64,000 bases of DNA from the NCBI GenBank assembly GCA_964435595.1, contig CAYSZV010000004.1:30219-94218 (forward strand). Reading direction: 5' to 3'. The notes below the pieces were generated by a model. That model was given only the letters and a program-made list of their open reading frames with translations. It was not told the origin of the DNA and made no database searches. Made by a program: the position numbers and the translations under genes. The stretch is from Izemoplasma sp964435595. GTDB lineage: Bacteria; Bacillota_I; Bacilli_A; Izemoplasmatales; Izemoplasmataceae. The number at the start of each line of letters is the position of its first letter. The stretch's first letter is position 1. Shown one piece after another: positions 25,809 through 33,875 of the stretch.

Positions 25809-27371
25809 CTATTTTGCCTCCTTTAACTCTTTTACCATACGGTCAATTACTGGATTGCAATATTCAATACCCTTCAGAGCAACACCTTTCAATCCTTTAC
25901 CAGAATCTTTTGGTCTTTTGATTCCAGCAAAGATTCCTCGTTCTAATGTTTCAAATATTCCAATGCTAGCAATCTCATCCAATAACATCGTAGCATCTTG
26001 TAAAACCTTATTCGCACGATTGACAATGATTCCATTTTTCTTGAATTCAATTTCACTACCAAAGTCTTTCATTGTTTTGTTAATGTACCTAGCATTTTCA
26101 ATTGCTAAGTAGCGATCACTCATAAATGGTGTATGAACAGCTTCAGTCAACATACCCAATAAGTGTATACGTTGTTCTGTCGCTGTTGTAACAATATTGA
26201 ATAATGCATTTTGAACTTGTCCTCTAAATATATTTCCCGTCATATATTTTGTTGGTGGCATATATTTTAAAGGTGCATTTGGAAATATATCTCGTGCCAT
26301 TTGAGCTTGTGCTATTTCATACAAGAATCCATTTTCTACTTCAGGATCTATTTCAAAAGCATGTCCTAGACCTTGTAATTCCTCTTTCATATGAGCAAGT
26401 AATGCAAACTGTTCATTGATAAATTGTGAGGCCAAAACAGTGTGTGCTTCTGTGACTGCATCACTCGTTGTAAGATAGTTATCTTCTCCTGTATTAATAA
26501 TAATTCCAGAATAAGCATTGATGACTCTAGAAAAGTATTGGTCAACAAATGTTCTCTTCATATTAATATCCCTGAAGAGTATACCGTACAATGAATCATT
26601 CAACATCATGTCCAAACGTTCGAGTGCTCCCATACATGCGATTTCTGGCATACAAAGTCCTGATGCATAATTCACAAGTCGAATATATCTTCCGAGTTCT
26701 TCTCCAACTTCATCTAAAGCACTTCTCATGATTTTAAAATTTTCTTGAGTAGCGTACGTTCCACCAAATCCTTCTGTTGTCGGACCATAAGGAACAAAAT
26801 CCAAAAGACTTTGACCAGTTGTTCTAATTACAGCAACTACATCCGCTCCAGCCTTAGCCGCAGCCTTTGCTTGTACAACATCTTCGTAAATATTTCCTGT
26901 TGCTACAATTACATATAATAACGGTCCTTCTTTGTCTCCATATTTTTGAAAGAATGACTCTCTTTTTGCCTTGTTATCTTTGATGCGAAATAGAGCTTCA
27001 TCAATATCGTTTTCTAAGAGTTTTTTCGTCTCAGCTTTGGATGGAATTTCAAAGTCAGTTAGGTTGATTTTCTTTTCTACAAGCAAGTCTACAATTTCAC
27101 TAATTTCTTTACCAGTTGCTTTGATTGCTCCTGCCAAATAATTTGAAACTCCTACACCTAAATCACCATGTTTTACGATGTGATCTACCACTACATTTGG
27201 TAGGGGAACATCAAACTCATCTACGCCATCAATTCCAAGTAATCTACAGACTGTTCTTTCGACCGAAACAGTTGTATGTGAATCGATAAATTTTTGTGTT
27301 TCTTTTGCGATTTTTAAGGCATGTTTTCTAGCCTCTTCTATGTTGTCTTTGCTTAAATGTAATTTACCCAT
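25809..27371 (-). CDS. kamD: D-lysine 5,6-aminomutase alpha subunit
   Basis: A 520-residue KamD, the TIM-barrel catalytic subunit that provides most contacts to the coenzyme and pyridoxal phosphate. Characteristic segments include GPLLYVIVATGNIYEDVVQA, DVVAVIRTTGQSLLDFVPYG and EGFGGTYATQENFKIMR. Length matches the clostridial enzyme (about 516). It lies 5 bp after the kamB-like gene and directly before kamE. The product, 3,5-diaminohexanoate, is the substrate of Kdd encoded upstream. Confidence 0.96.
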   Translation of the reverse strand: MGKLHLSKDNIEEARKHALKIAKETQKFIDSHTTVSVERTVCRLLGIDGVDEFDVPLPNVVVDHIVKHGDLGVGVSNYLAGAIKATGKEISEIVDLLVEKKINLTDFEIPSKAETKKLLENDIDEALFRIKDNKAKRESFFQKYGDKEGPLLYVIVATGNIYEDVVQAKAAAKAGADVVAVIRTTGQSLLDFVPYGPTTEGFGGTYATQENFKIMRSALDEVGEELGRYIRLVNYASGLCMPEIACMGALERLDMMLNDSLYGILFRDINMKRTFVDQYFSRVINAYSGIIINTGEDNYLTTSDAVTEAHTVLASQFINEQFALLAHMKEELQGLGHAFEIDPEVENGFLYEIAQAQMARDIFPNAPLKYMPPTKYMTGNIFRGQVQNALFNIVTTATEQRIHLLGMLTEAVHTPFMSDRYLAIENARYINKTMKDFGSEIEFKKNGIIVNRANKVLQDATMLLDEIASIGIFETLERGIFAGIKRPKDSGKGLKGVALKGIEYCNPVIDRMVKELKEAK

Positions 27372-27376
27372 TTATA

Positions 27377-28372
27377 TCACTTCCGATCTTCTATAACATT
27401 GATACAAGGTATATCAATATGTTGTTCTAATAGTTGTTTGAATCTTGTGTTATCAAACGTATATCCATATGGACTTGTTGGATTATAACTTACAAACAAC
27501 AATGTACTTTTATGTTTCACTTTAATATTGATGTTCATTTTATTTAGTTTATTGTAATAGTTATTACTACAAAGAATATGTGACGCATCATTGACAATGA
27601 GAGTCAAGTCTTGGACTTGATCTCGTATTGAAATCAAACTCTTGATGATATTATCAGTCAGCGCTCCATTCAAATACAGATATCTTGCGTTCTTAGTTAA
27701 TACTCTTTGTAACAAGTCTGTATTGGAATGAATCCATATATCTTCAATCTGTTCAACCTCATGATTCTTATCGATAACACAATTCATACTTGGCAACAAG
27801 TTTTTAATATCTCTTTCAATTTCATCTACTTGAAATTGAGCCACAATACCAGCTGTATCCAATACTACTCTTTCCATCTCTTCATTGTATGATGCTCCAG
27901 TAGATAAAATTACTGCATCTGATACTTGAGTTGATGCCAATGATTTACGGAACAATGCTCCATCAATCAAAATCTTTTTCGGACCATATTTTTTTAATCT
28001 TTTAATGACTTCAATCATTTCGTGTTTGGTCGAAGGACCTGCCACTAGTATGGTTTGATCTTTGGTAACTTCAACAATAACAATTTCACCAAGTGGAGTT
28101 GTTATATTGGTTTTTTCATGTATAATAACATCCGAGCGAATACAATCATATGCAGTTGCTATGATTGTATTTTTATATACATAGATTTGAGGCTTTGGTA
28201 GATTTGTTACTGTATCAATTAATTCTCCATCAAGTCCGATAGAGGTTATCGCTATAACATCATCTTTGTATTCCTCAATAATCGTATTTAATACGGTTGT
28301 TTTTCCAGCGTTTTTTGCTGTTCCAATGATACTAATTGTGTGATTGAAGTCGATATATTGTTTTAAAATAAT
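27377..28372 (-). CDS. kamB: P-loop protein of the lysine aminomutase operon, probable KamB reactivase subunit; ATT start inferred
   Basis: A roughly 331-residue protein between kamA and kamD, in the place of the aminomutase reactivase genes kamB/kamC. A Walker A motif, IIGTAKNAGKTTVLN, lies at about residues 15-29; the middle contains VAGPSTKHEMIE and KKILIDGALFRKS. There is no ATG, GTG or TTG in frame before the P-loop; the first such codon is GTG at 28045, which would delete the P-loop. The frame opens after a stop at 28388-28390, and the kamA stop reads TAATT where four other junctions in these operons read TAATG, so ATT at 28372 is the likely start. Function as coenzyme reactivase is by position; the symbol is tentative. 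Confidence 0.65.
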   Translation of the reverse strand: MILKQYIDFNHTISIIGTAKNAGKTTVLNTIIEEYKDDVIAITSIGLDGELIDTVTNLPKPQIYVYKNTIIATAYDCIRSDVIIHEKTNITTPLGEIVIVEVTKDQTILVAGPSTKHEMIEVIKRLKKYGPKKILIDGALFRKSLASTQVSDAVILSTGASYNEEMERVVLDTAGIVAQFQVDEIERDIKNLLPSMNCVIDKNHEVEQIEDIWIHSNTDLLQRVLTKNARYLYLNGALTDNIIKSLISIRDQVQDLTLIVNDASHILCSNNYYNKLNKMNINIKVKHKSTLLFVSYNPTSPYGYTFDNTRFKQLLEQHIDIPCINVIEDRK

Positions 28373-29628
28373 TATGAATGCTTTCTTTTACGTTTTAGAT
28401 TGAATTGATCCAATTTTGGACTTGGTGCTATATATGGATCAAATTTACCTTCTCGTGCAGCTACACAATCTTCACAATCACACTCATTATCATATCTTGT
28501 AGGACCATAATATGTTGTTATCATTCCCTCATAATTTCTTAGAATCGTTTTACCAGGTGCTTGAGAAATTATGTAATTTGGCATAACAGGAATTTTCCCT
28601 CCTCCACCAGGTGCATCAACTACAAATGTAGGAACTGCAATTCCTGATATGTGTCCACGTAATCCTTCGATGATTTCAATTCCTTTTGAAACGGGAGTTC
28701 TAAAATGTTCAATTCCTTTTGATAAATCACATTGATAAATATAGTAAGGTCTTACTCTTATTTCAATCAATCGTTTTACCAATTTCTTCATGATGTTTAC
28801 ACAATCATTTACACCTTTTAATAATACACTTTGATTACCAACAGGGATTCCTGCATTGGCAATCAAATCAATTGCTTTCTTACTCTCAAGGGTTAACTCT
28901 TTTGGATGGTTAAAATGCGTGTTTAGCCAAATTGGATGATATTTTTGTAACATCCCAACGAGTTCAGGTGTAATACGTTGTGGCATTACTACTGGCGTTC
29001 TTGTTCCAATTCGAATCACACCAACATGATCGATTGTTCGTAACTTTTTGATAATATATTCTAATCGTTCATCAGAAACCAATAGTGCATCTCCACCTGA
29101 TAATAAGACATCATTTACTTCTGGATGATTACGGATATACTCAATTGCTTGATCAACATTATCCATTTTGCTACCCGCATCTTTTTGTCCAGCAAAACGT
29201 CTTCTTGTACAGTGTCTACAATACATGCTACACATATCTGTGATTAAGAATAACACACGATCAGGATAACGATGTGTTAGTCCTGGTACAACACTATCTC
29301 CATCTTCATGAAGTGGATCATCTAAATCATGTTTCCCCATGTGTAATTCTTCTACACCAGGTACAGCTTGTAATAAGACTGGATCTTTCTTATTTTTCGG
29401 ATTAATTAAGGTCAAATAATACGGTGTGATAGCCATTCTAAATTCTGCTAATACTGCTTTGATTTCTTCATATTCACTTGAATCAAGAGAAATATATTTT
29501 TCCAAATCTTTGACAGATTGAATTCGATTTCTTACTTGCCATTTCCAATCGTTCCATTCTTTATCCGTCACATTAGGAAAATACAACTCTCTTCTTTTTA
29601 GATATTTTGTATATAATTTAACAGCCAT
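28372..29628 (-). CDS. kamA: Lysine 2,3-aminomutase
   Basis: A 418-residue radical SAM enzyme that converts L-lysine to L-beta-lysine, the first step of lysine fermentation. The cluster motif CSMYCRHC places cysteines at 133, 137 and 140, and DAPGGGGKIPVMPNY carries the pyridoxal-phosphate lysine. Zinc-binding cysteines are in CDCEDC near the C terminus. Length is that of the Clostridium subterminale enzyme (416). YjeK/EpmB homologues are shorter and act on elongation factor P; size and context exclude that here. It lies 11 bp after kdd. Confidence 0.97.
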   Translation of the reverse strand: MAVKLYTKYLKRRELYFPNVTDKEWNDWKWQVRNRIQSVKDLEKYISLDSSEYEEIKAVLAEFRMAITPYYLTLINPKNKKDPVLLQAVPGVEELHMGKHDLDDPLHEDGDSVVPGLTHRYPDRVLFLITDMCSMYCRHCTRRRFAGQKDAGSKMDNVDQAIEYIRNHPEVNDVLLSGGDALLVSDERLEYIIKKLRTIDHVGVIRIGTRTPVVMPQRITPELVGMLQKYHPIWLNTHFNHPKELTLESKKAIDLIANAGIPVGNQSVLLKGVNDCVNIMKKLVKRLIEIRVRPYYIYQCDLSKGIEHFRTPVSKGIEIIEGLRGHISGIAVPTFVVDAPGGGGKIPVMPNYIISQAPGKTILRNYEGMITTYYGPTRYDNECDCEDCVAAREGKFDPYIAPSPKLDQFNLKRKRKHS

Positions 29629-29639
29629 ATTGACACCTC

Positions 29640-30665
29640 CTATGTGTATATTCTTTCAAATAGTTGTTTGATCTTCGGTGCATTATTTACTAGATTTAAT
29701 GTCAATTCAGCGTGACCTTTTGTGTATCCATTTCCAATAATCATAGTTACATCACTCCCCACACCTTCAGCACCAAGTGCTGCTTTTGTGAAAGATGTTG
29801 CCATACTAAAGTAATATACAGTTCCTGTATCTTTTGTTGCTAAGATGCATCCCATTTCAGTATTGGGAACATTTACTACATTGATTGTTACATCCGCCAA
29901 TTCAGGAGCGATGCTTCTAACTTTTTCATACACATCAATCGCATTTGTAGCATCTGCTAAAATGACATCGTGACATAAGTCTAATTCTTGTAACAAATCA
30001 ATTTGCCATGCTTCGTTTACAACACCAATAACGTGTCCATTCTCACCAACATTTTTCATTGCTTGATAAGCACAAAGCACACCACTTTTCCCTGCAGCAC
30101 CAATAATAACCACAGTATCTCCTTCATTAACAAGTTTATTAACTTGTGCTGGCGCACCAGCTACATCTAAAGCAGCCAATACCAAATGTTCATCCATATC
30201 ATCAGGCACTTTGGCATAAATTCCTGATTCAAATAAAATTGCTGTTCCTTCGATATGTACTTGATCATTTTCAATATTAATTGATTTGATTTTATGAATC
30301 TTCAACGGTGTTAATGAAAGAGAAACCAGTGTCGCTAATTTATCTCCTACTTTTAAGTCAGTAGGAAATGAGTTCCCTATTTCCTTAATCGTTCCAATTA
30401 ACATTCCGCCACTTCCAGTGACAGGATTTTGCATTTTTCCTCTTTCATTAACAATGTCTAATATCATTGCTTCCATTTTGGTTACATCTTTATCACATGC
30501 ATTTTTAATTTGTGTAAAAGACGCACTATCAATATTTAATGTGATGACATCAATCAGCAATTCATTCTCATAGATTTGCATATCATTATCTATTTTTGTT
30601 GCCGCTTGTGGTAACACACCCTTTGGTGTAATCACTCGATTTGTCCCATATTTACAAGTTTTCAT
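29640..30665 (-). CDS. kdd: L-erythro-3,5-diaminohexanoate dehydrogenase
   Basis: A 341-residue Kdd. It oxidatively deaminates 3,5-diaminohexanoate to 5-amino-3-oxohexanoate with NAD+. The fold is a medium-chain-dehydrogenase-like enzyme: VVIIGAAGKSGVLCAYQAMK is the Rossmann nucleotide site, and the N terminus KYGTNRVITPKGVLPQAA is specific to Kdd. It is placed between kce and kamA as in Fusobacterium and clostridial lysine clusters. The ATG is 5 bp after the kce stop. Confidence 0.95.
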   Translation of the reverse strand: MKTCKYGTNRVITPKGVLPQAATKIDNDMQIYENELLIDVITLNIDSASFTQIKNACDKDVTKMEAMILDIVNERGKMQNPVTGSGGMLIGTIKEIGNSFPTDLKVGDKLATLVSLSLTPLKIHKIKSINIENDQVHIEGTAILFESGIYAKVPDDMDEHLVLAALDVAGAPAQVNKLVNEGDTVVIIGAAGKSGVLCAYQAMKNVGENGHVIGVVNEAWQIDLLQELDLCHDVILADATNAIDVYEKVRSIAPELADVTINVVNVPNTEMGCILATKDTGTVYYFSMATSFTKAALGAEGVGSDVTMIIGNGYTKGHAELTLNLVNNAPKIKQLFERIYT

Positions 30666-30670
30666 GTTTG

Positions 30671-31492
30671 TTACTCCTTCAGTCCTAAAATACGTCTTGC
30701 TTCTTGTGGTGAAGCCACGCTTCTGTTATGTTTTTCTGCGAGTTGTACAACTTTCGCTACTAAGTCTTTGTTTCCTTTGGCTAAGACACCTTTTTCCAAA
30801 TAGATATTGTCTTCTAATCCCACACGAACATGGCCACCATCAATGATCGCTAGTTCTGCCAATGAGAATTCATATCTTCCAATCCCAGCAACACTGTATG
30901 TTGCATGTGATGGAATACTGTCTTTTAAGAATAAAAAGTCTCTTACTTCTCCGGTTTGTCCACCATTTACACCTAGAACAAAACTAAAATGCATATGGTC
31001 TTTTATGATTCCTTTTTTGTATAGTCTCAAGACTTGATCGACATGCATTTTTCCAAAACACTCTAGTTCAGGTAAAATGTTTTTTGAGTATATTTTATCT
31101 GCGAAATATATAATGTCATTTTCGGTATTGATGAAGACTTCATCCCCACCAAAATTGACACTACCACAATCCAATGTACACATTTCTGGGTATAATTCTG
31201 TTGGCTGTAGTCGGTCATCATTTGTCATCCCAACTGCGCCACCTGTCGACGGTTGAATGATGACATCTGGACATACTTCTTTGATCGCTTTGATTGCTTC
31301 TTTAAAGCGATTAATATCTTGTGTAGGCGTTCCATCATCTTGTCTAACATGAAGATGAATAATGGAAGCGCCAGCTTGATAAGCACCGAGTGCTTCTCTT
31401 TGAATCTCTTCGATTGTATACGGAACATATTCATTATGTTCTTTCAACACTTCTGCACCACAAATCGCTGCGGTAATAATCAACTTTTCCAT
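30671..31492 (-). CDS. kce: 3-keto-5-aminohexanoate cleavage enzyme
   Basis: A 273-residue Kce (BKACE family). It condenses 5-amino-3-oxohexanoate with acetyl-CoA, giving acetoacetate and L-3-aminobutyryl-CoA. EKLIITAAICGAEV is the family N terminus; the zinc-binding histidine pair is in ASIIHLHVRQDDG, and GHVRVGLEDNIYL is strongly conserved. The frame continues 11 codons further upstream, but the ATG at 31492 forms a TAATG junction with kal and matches the family start. Acetoacetate produced here is the co-substrate of the CoA-transferase encoded upstream. Confidence 0.95.
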   Translation of the reverse strand: MEKLIITAAICGAEVLKEHNEYVPYTIEEIQREALGAYQAGASIIHLHVRQDDGTPTQDINRFKEAIKAIKEVCPDVIIQPSTGGAVGMTNDDRLQPTELYPEMCTLDCGSVNFGGDEVFINTENDIIYFADKIYSKNILPELECFGKMHVDQVLRLYKKGIIKDHMHFSFVLGVNGGQTGEVRDFLFLKDSIPSHATYSVAGIGRYEFSLAELAIIDGGHVRVGLEDNIYLEKGVLAKGNKDLVAKVVQLAEKHNRSVASPQEARRILGLKE

Positions 31493-31875
31493 TAGAAACG
31501 TTGTTTGTCCTTTGGTACGATACATGTTCCTGAAGCACGTGCAACCAATACTTTTTCTTGTAACACTTGAGCGGCACTATCACTTAATTCAGGCATAGCT
31601 TCAATCACTTTATATGCTTCAAAACTCATTTTTCTTGAAGTGTTTCCCACATGCGTGATTTCACCAATAGCTTCTATATAGTCTCCAGCGTATAATGGCG
31701 CCAAGAACTCTACATTATCATATGCTCTAAATAGTCCTTCATCTCCATCATTACGAATCAACAATTCAGTTGCCACATCACCAAATAGTTGCATACAATA
31801 TGCACCATCAACTAATCCACCACCATAATGTGCTTGATGGGCACTGAGTCTCACTCTAATCATTACTTTTTCCAT
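31492..31875 (-). CDS. kal: 3-aminobutyryl-CoA ammonia-lyase
   Basis: A 127-residue hot-dog-fold enzyme that removes ammonia from L-3-aminobutyryl-CoA to give crotonyl-CoA. The N terminus IRVRLSAHQAHYGGGLVDGA and the segment DEGLFRAYDNVEFLAPLYAGD are typical of Kal. Length is that of the characterised enzyme. It is coupled to kce by TAATG and lies 5 bp after atoA, so the step that makes crotonyl-CoA is sandwiched between the genes for its formation and use. Confidence 0.93.
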   Translation of the reverse strand: MEKVMIRVRLSAHQAHYGGGLVDGAYCMQLFGDVATELLIRNDGDEGLFRAYDNVEFLAPLYAGDYIEAIGEITHVGNTSRKMSFEAYKVIEAMPELSDSAAQVLQEKVLVARASGTCIVPKDKQRF

Positions 31876-31880
31876 TTATA

Positions 31881-32540
31881 TCACTCCAATTCCATTTTTT
31901 TAGGATTGTTTATAATCAATACAGCTTCCGTTGCTTCTTGAATTGCTTCTAGGGTAAATTCAGGATTATATTCTATCAAATGAATTCCATCTGGATGTAT
32001 TTCCATTACACCCATTTCAGTAATTATCATATTCACTTGTGATTTGGCTGTCAATGGTAAGGTACACTCTGTGAGTATCTTCGCTTTTCCTCTATTGGTA
32101 TGTGTCATGGCGATGATTACTTTTTTTGCACCAGTCACAAGATCCATTGCTCCACCCATTCCTGGAACCATTTTACCTGGTATGATCCAGTTTGCTAAGT
32201 TACCTTGTGAATCGACTTGTAAACTTCCCAATACAGTTACATCAACATGTCCACCTCGAATGATTCCAAATGAAGTAGAACTATCAAAATACATACCACC
32301 AGTCTTCAAAGTAACCGGTTGACCACCTGCATTAGTTATGTCCCAATCTATATTGTCTTCTTGTGGAGCAGGACCAAGTCCAATCAATCCGTTTTCACTT
32401 TGTAAATTAATGGTTACATCATGGGGAATAAAGTTACCAACTAAGGTAGGTAATCCGATTCCTAAATTCACTACATCTCCATCATGCAATTCTTTTGCGA
32501 CACGATTTGCAATAAAGTTTTTCATTTGCATTTTATCCAT
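31881..32540 (-). CDS. atoA: Acetoacetate/butyrate CoA-transferase beta subunit
   Basis: A 219-residue class I CoA-transferase small subunit. SENGLIGLGP contains the catalytic glutamate that forms the acyl-glutamyl intermediate; DVVNLGIGLPTLVGNF and GGAMDLVTGAKKVIIAM are family segments. Together with AtoD it activates acetoacetate from Kce, taking CoA from butyryl-CoA in known lysine fermenters or from another acyl-CoA here. The ATG shares a base with the atoD stop (TAATG), so the two subunits are translationally coupled. Confidence 0.92.
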   Translation of the reverse strand: MDKMQMKNFIANRVAKELHDGDVVNLGIGLPTLVGNFIPHDVTINLQSENGLIGLGPAPQEDNIDWDITNAGGQPVTLKTGGMYFDSSTSFGIIRGGHVDVTVLGSLQVDSQGNLANWIIPGKMVPGMGGAMDLVTGAKKVIIAMTHTNRGKAKILTECTLPLTAKSQVNMIITEMGVMEIHPDGIHLIEYNPEFTLEAIQEATEAVLIINNPKKMELE

Positions 32541-33187
32541 TAGTTTACCTCCTTGACAACATAATCAACAAAGATATGAGGGGTAATGACATGATCTGGA
32601 TTTAGTTCTTTAATCACTTGTCTAGCTTGGACAATCACATTATCAGTTGCGGTCGCCATTAAAGGATTAAAGTTTCTTGTCGTTGCTCTATATGCAACGT
32701 TTCCAAACTCATCAACAGTTGTACCATATAAAATTGCTAGGTCTGCTCTTAATGGTAGTTCTAATAAATAATCTGTTCCACCAACTTTAATAATATCTTT
32801 TCCATTTTCTACGATCGTACCAATTCCTGTAGGAGTTAGAAATCCACCAAGCCCACTTCCACCAGCTCTGATTCTTTCTGCTAGCGTTCCTTGTGGAATC
32901 AAATGACAAATCATTTTATTTTCACTCATCAATTGTCCTGCAAGAGGATTTAATCCAATATGTGAAGCAATCAATTTCGATACTTGACCATTATCAATTA
33001 ATTTGCCAACACCTTTACCAGGAAGACCTGCATCATTACAAATAATTGTTAAATCTTTTACATTTGATTTTACAATTTCATCAACGATAATTTCAGGTGT
33101 ACCAATACACATGAAACCACCAACCATAATACTCATTCCATCGAATAAATGATTCTTGATTTCTTCTTTCTTTATAAAGTTCTTCAT
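32540..33187 (-). CDS. atoD: Acetoacetate/butyrate CoA-transferase alpha subunit
   Basis: A 215-residue class I CoA-transferase large subunit. Segments GMSIMVGGFMCIGTPEIIVD, CNDAGLPGKGVGKLI and the glycine-rich GGSGLGGFLTPTGIGTIV (CoA-binding) are conserved. It pairs with atoA immediately downstream. It follows the MaoC-like gene by 4 bp. The acetoacetyl-CoA formed would be cleaved by a thiolase encoded elsewhere, since none is present in the window. Confidence 0.92.
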   Translation of the reverse strand: MKNFIKKEEIKNHLFDGMSIMVGGFMCIGTPEIIVDEIVKSNVKDLTIICNDAGLPGKGVGKLIDNGQVSKLIASHIGLNPLAGQLMSENKMICHLIPQGTLAERIRAGGSGLGGFLTPTGIGTIVENGKDIIKVGGTDYLLELPLRADLAILYGTTVDEFGNVAYRATTRNFNPLMATATDNVIVQARQVIKELNPDHVITPHIFVDYVVKEVN

Positions 33188-33191
33188 AGTC

Positions 33192-33608
33192 TTACTCCTT
33201 CACTGGCATCAGTTCTGCTTCACCTTTGATTACAACATCACCATTTTGATTGGTTGCAACACAATCGAAATATACTCTATTTCTTTCTATATTTTTTTCT
33301 CTGACAATCACTTCTGCTTTGATTTCATCTCCGAAATACACAGGACGTTTAAACTTTAATGTTTGTCCAATATAGATTGCACCTTTGCCAGGCAAATCCA
33401 TTCCAAAAACTTTAGAGAATAAACTACCTACTAACATCCCATGTGCGATTCTCTTTTTAAACATGGTTCCAGCTGCATATTCTGCATCAAAATGTGCTGG
33501 ATTATAATCATTTGATACTTGTCCAAATAATTCAATATCATGTTCTGTAATAACTTTTGTTTGATAGGCACTGTCACCTACGTTGATTTGATATACTGTT
33601 TTACTCAT
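33192..33608 (-). CDS. MaoC-like (R)-specific enoyl-CoA hydratase
   Basis: A 138-residue single hot-dog MaoC-domain protein. The hydratase motif is visible in SNDYNPAHFDAEYA (Asp and His catalytic pair, in the usual Dxxxx-H arrangement), followed by RIAHGMLVGSLFSKVFG and LKFKRPVYFGDEIKAE, as in PhaJ and 3-hydroxybutyryl-CoA dehydratases. It is the first gene of the lysine operon, directly after the riboswitch, so it is probably needed whenever lysine is degraded. Hydration of crotonyl-CoA to 3-hydroxybutyryl-CoA is the likely reaction; bcd and etf genes for reduction to butyryl-CoA are not seen here. Confidence 0.85.
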   Translation of the reverse strand: MSKTVYQINVGDSAYQTKVITEHDIELFGQVSNDYNPAHFDAEYAAGTMFKKRIAHGMLVGSLFSKVFGMDLPGKGAIYIGQTLKFKRPVYFGDEIKAEVIVREKNIERNRVYFDCVATNQNGDVVIKGEAELMPVKE

Positions 33609-33624
33609 AGTGTCCTCCTAAAAT

Positions 33625-33662
33625 TAATAAAAGAGCCGTTTATGCTTTCACATAAACAGCTC
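33625..33662 (-). terminator. Riboswitch-controlled terminator upstream of the lysine operon
   Basis: Arms 33633-33644 and 33651-33662 pair over 12 positions with one mismatch and a 6-nt loop; TTTTATTAATTTT follows on the minus strand, then the AGGAGGA ribosome site of the MaoC gene. The 5' arm contains CTGTTTAT, which is also the P1 3' strand of the aptamer. Confidence 0.85.
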
Positions 33663-33830
33663 ATCACTTTTAAATGACAATGAACAAAGTGTTCCTTTAT
33701 TCATCAAAAATTATATTGTAGATCATATAATTTTTTCGGCGAATATATTCCTTCATTTATAGTATCTGACATCTACGTCATTATCACCTACAAATTACCA
33801 ATACATCGCTCCTCTGTATTTTTTATATCC
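33652..33830 (-). ncRNA. Lysine riboswitch (L-box)
   Basis: The minus-strand leader shows the L-box core: AGAGGAGCG (33805-33813 region) after P1, and the invariant CGCCGAA at 33735-33741. P3 is an 11-bp perfect stem (AAAAATTATAT with ATATAATTTTT) whose loop GATCTACA contains ATCTAC, exactly complementary to the L2 loop GTAGAT inside TGAC-GTAGAT-GTCA. This six-base kissing pair is a defining tertiary contact of lysine riboswitches. P4 (ATGAA...TTCAT with AAAG/CTTT) and P5 (TCATTT/AAGTGA) follow. P1 pairs ACAG (33814-33817) with CTGT (33656-33659), which is in the terminator arm, so lysine binding should favour read-through (ON switch). Fold is by eye. Confidence 0.88.
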
Positions 33831-33845
33831 CTTAAATCCAATCTC

Positions 33846-33875
33846 ATTATACAAGAATGATGTAAGCGTTGTCAA
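33846..33875 (-). promoter_or_regulatory. Consensus sigma-A promoter of the lysine operon
   Basis: Perfect -35 TTGACA (33870-33875) and perfect -10 TATAAT (33846-33851) with an 18-bp spacer on the minus strand. Transcription would start near 33839, just before the aptamer. Confidence 0.92.
33861..33874 (-). promoter_or_regulatory. cre site (CcpA-type operator) overlapping the -35 box
   Basis: TGTAAGCGTTGTCA matches the cre consensus TGWNANCGNTNWCA at every defined position. It covers most of the -35 hexamer and part of the spacer, a position from which bound CcpA represses. An additional inverted repeat AACACTA/TAGTGTT (33874-33892) abuts it. Confidence 0.75.

Noticed and set aside
27377..28045. 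Short 222-residue version of the kamB-like gene starting with GTG at 28045
   Set aside because: It would discard about 109 upstream codons that encode a clear Walker A motif and leave a 326-bp unexplained gap in a tight operon.
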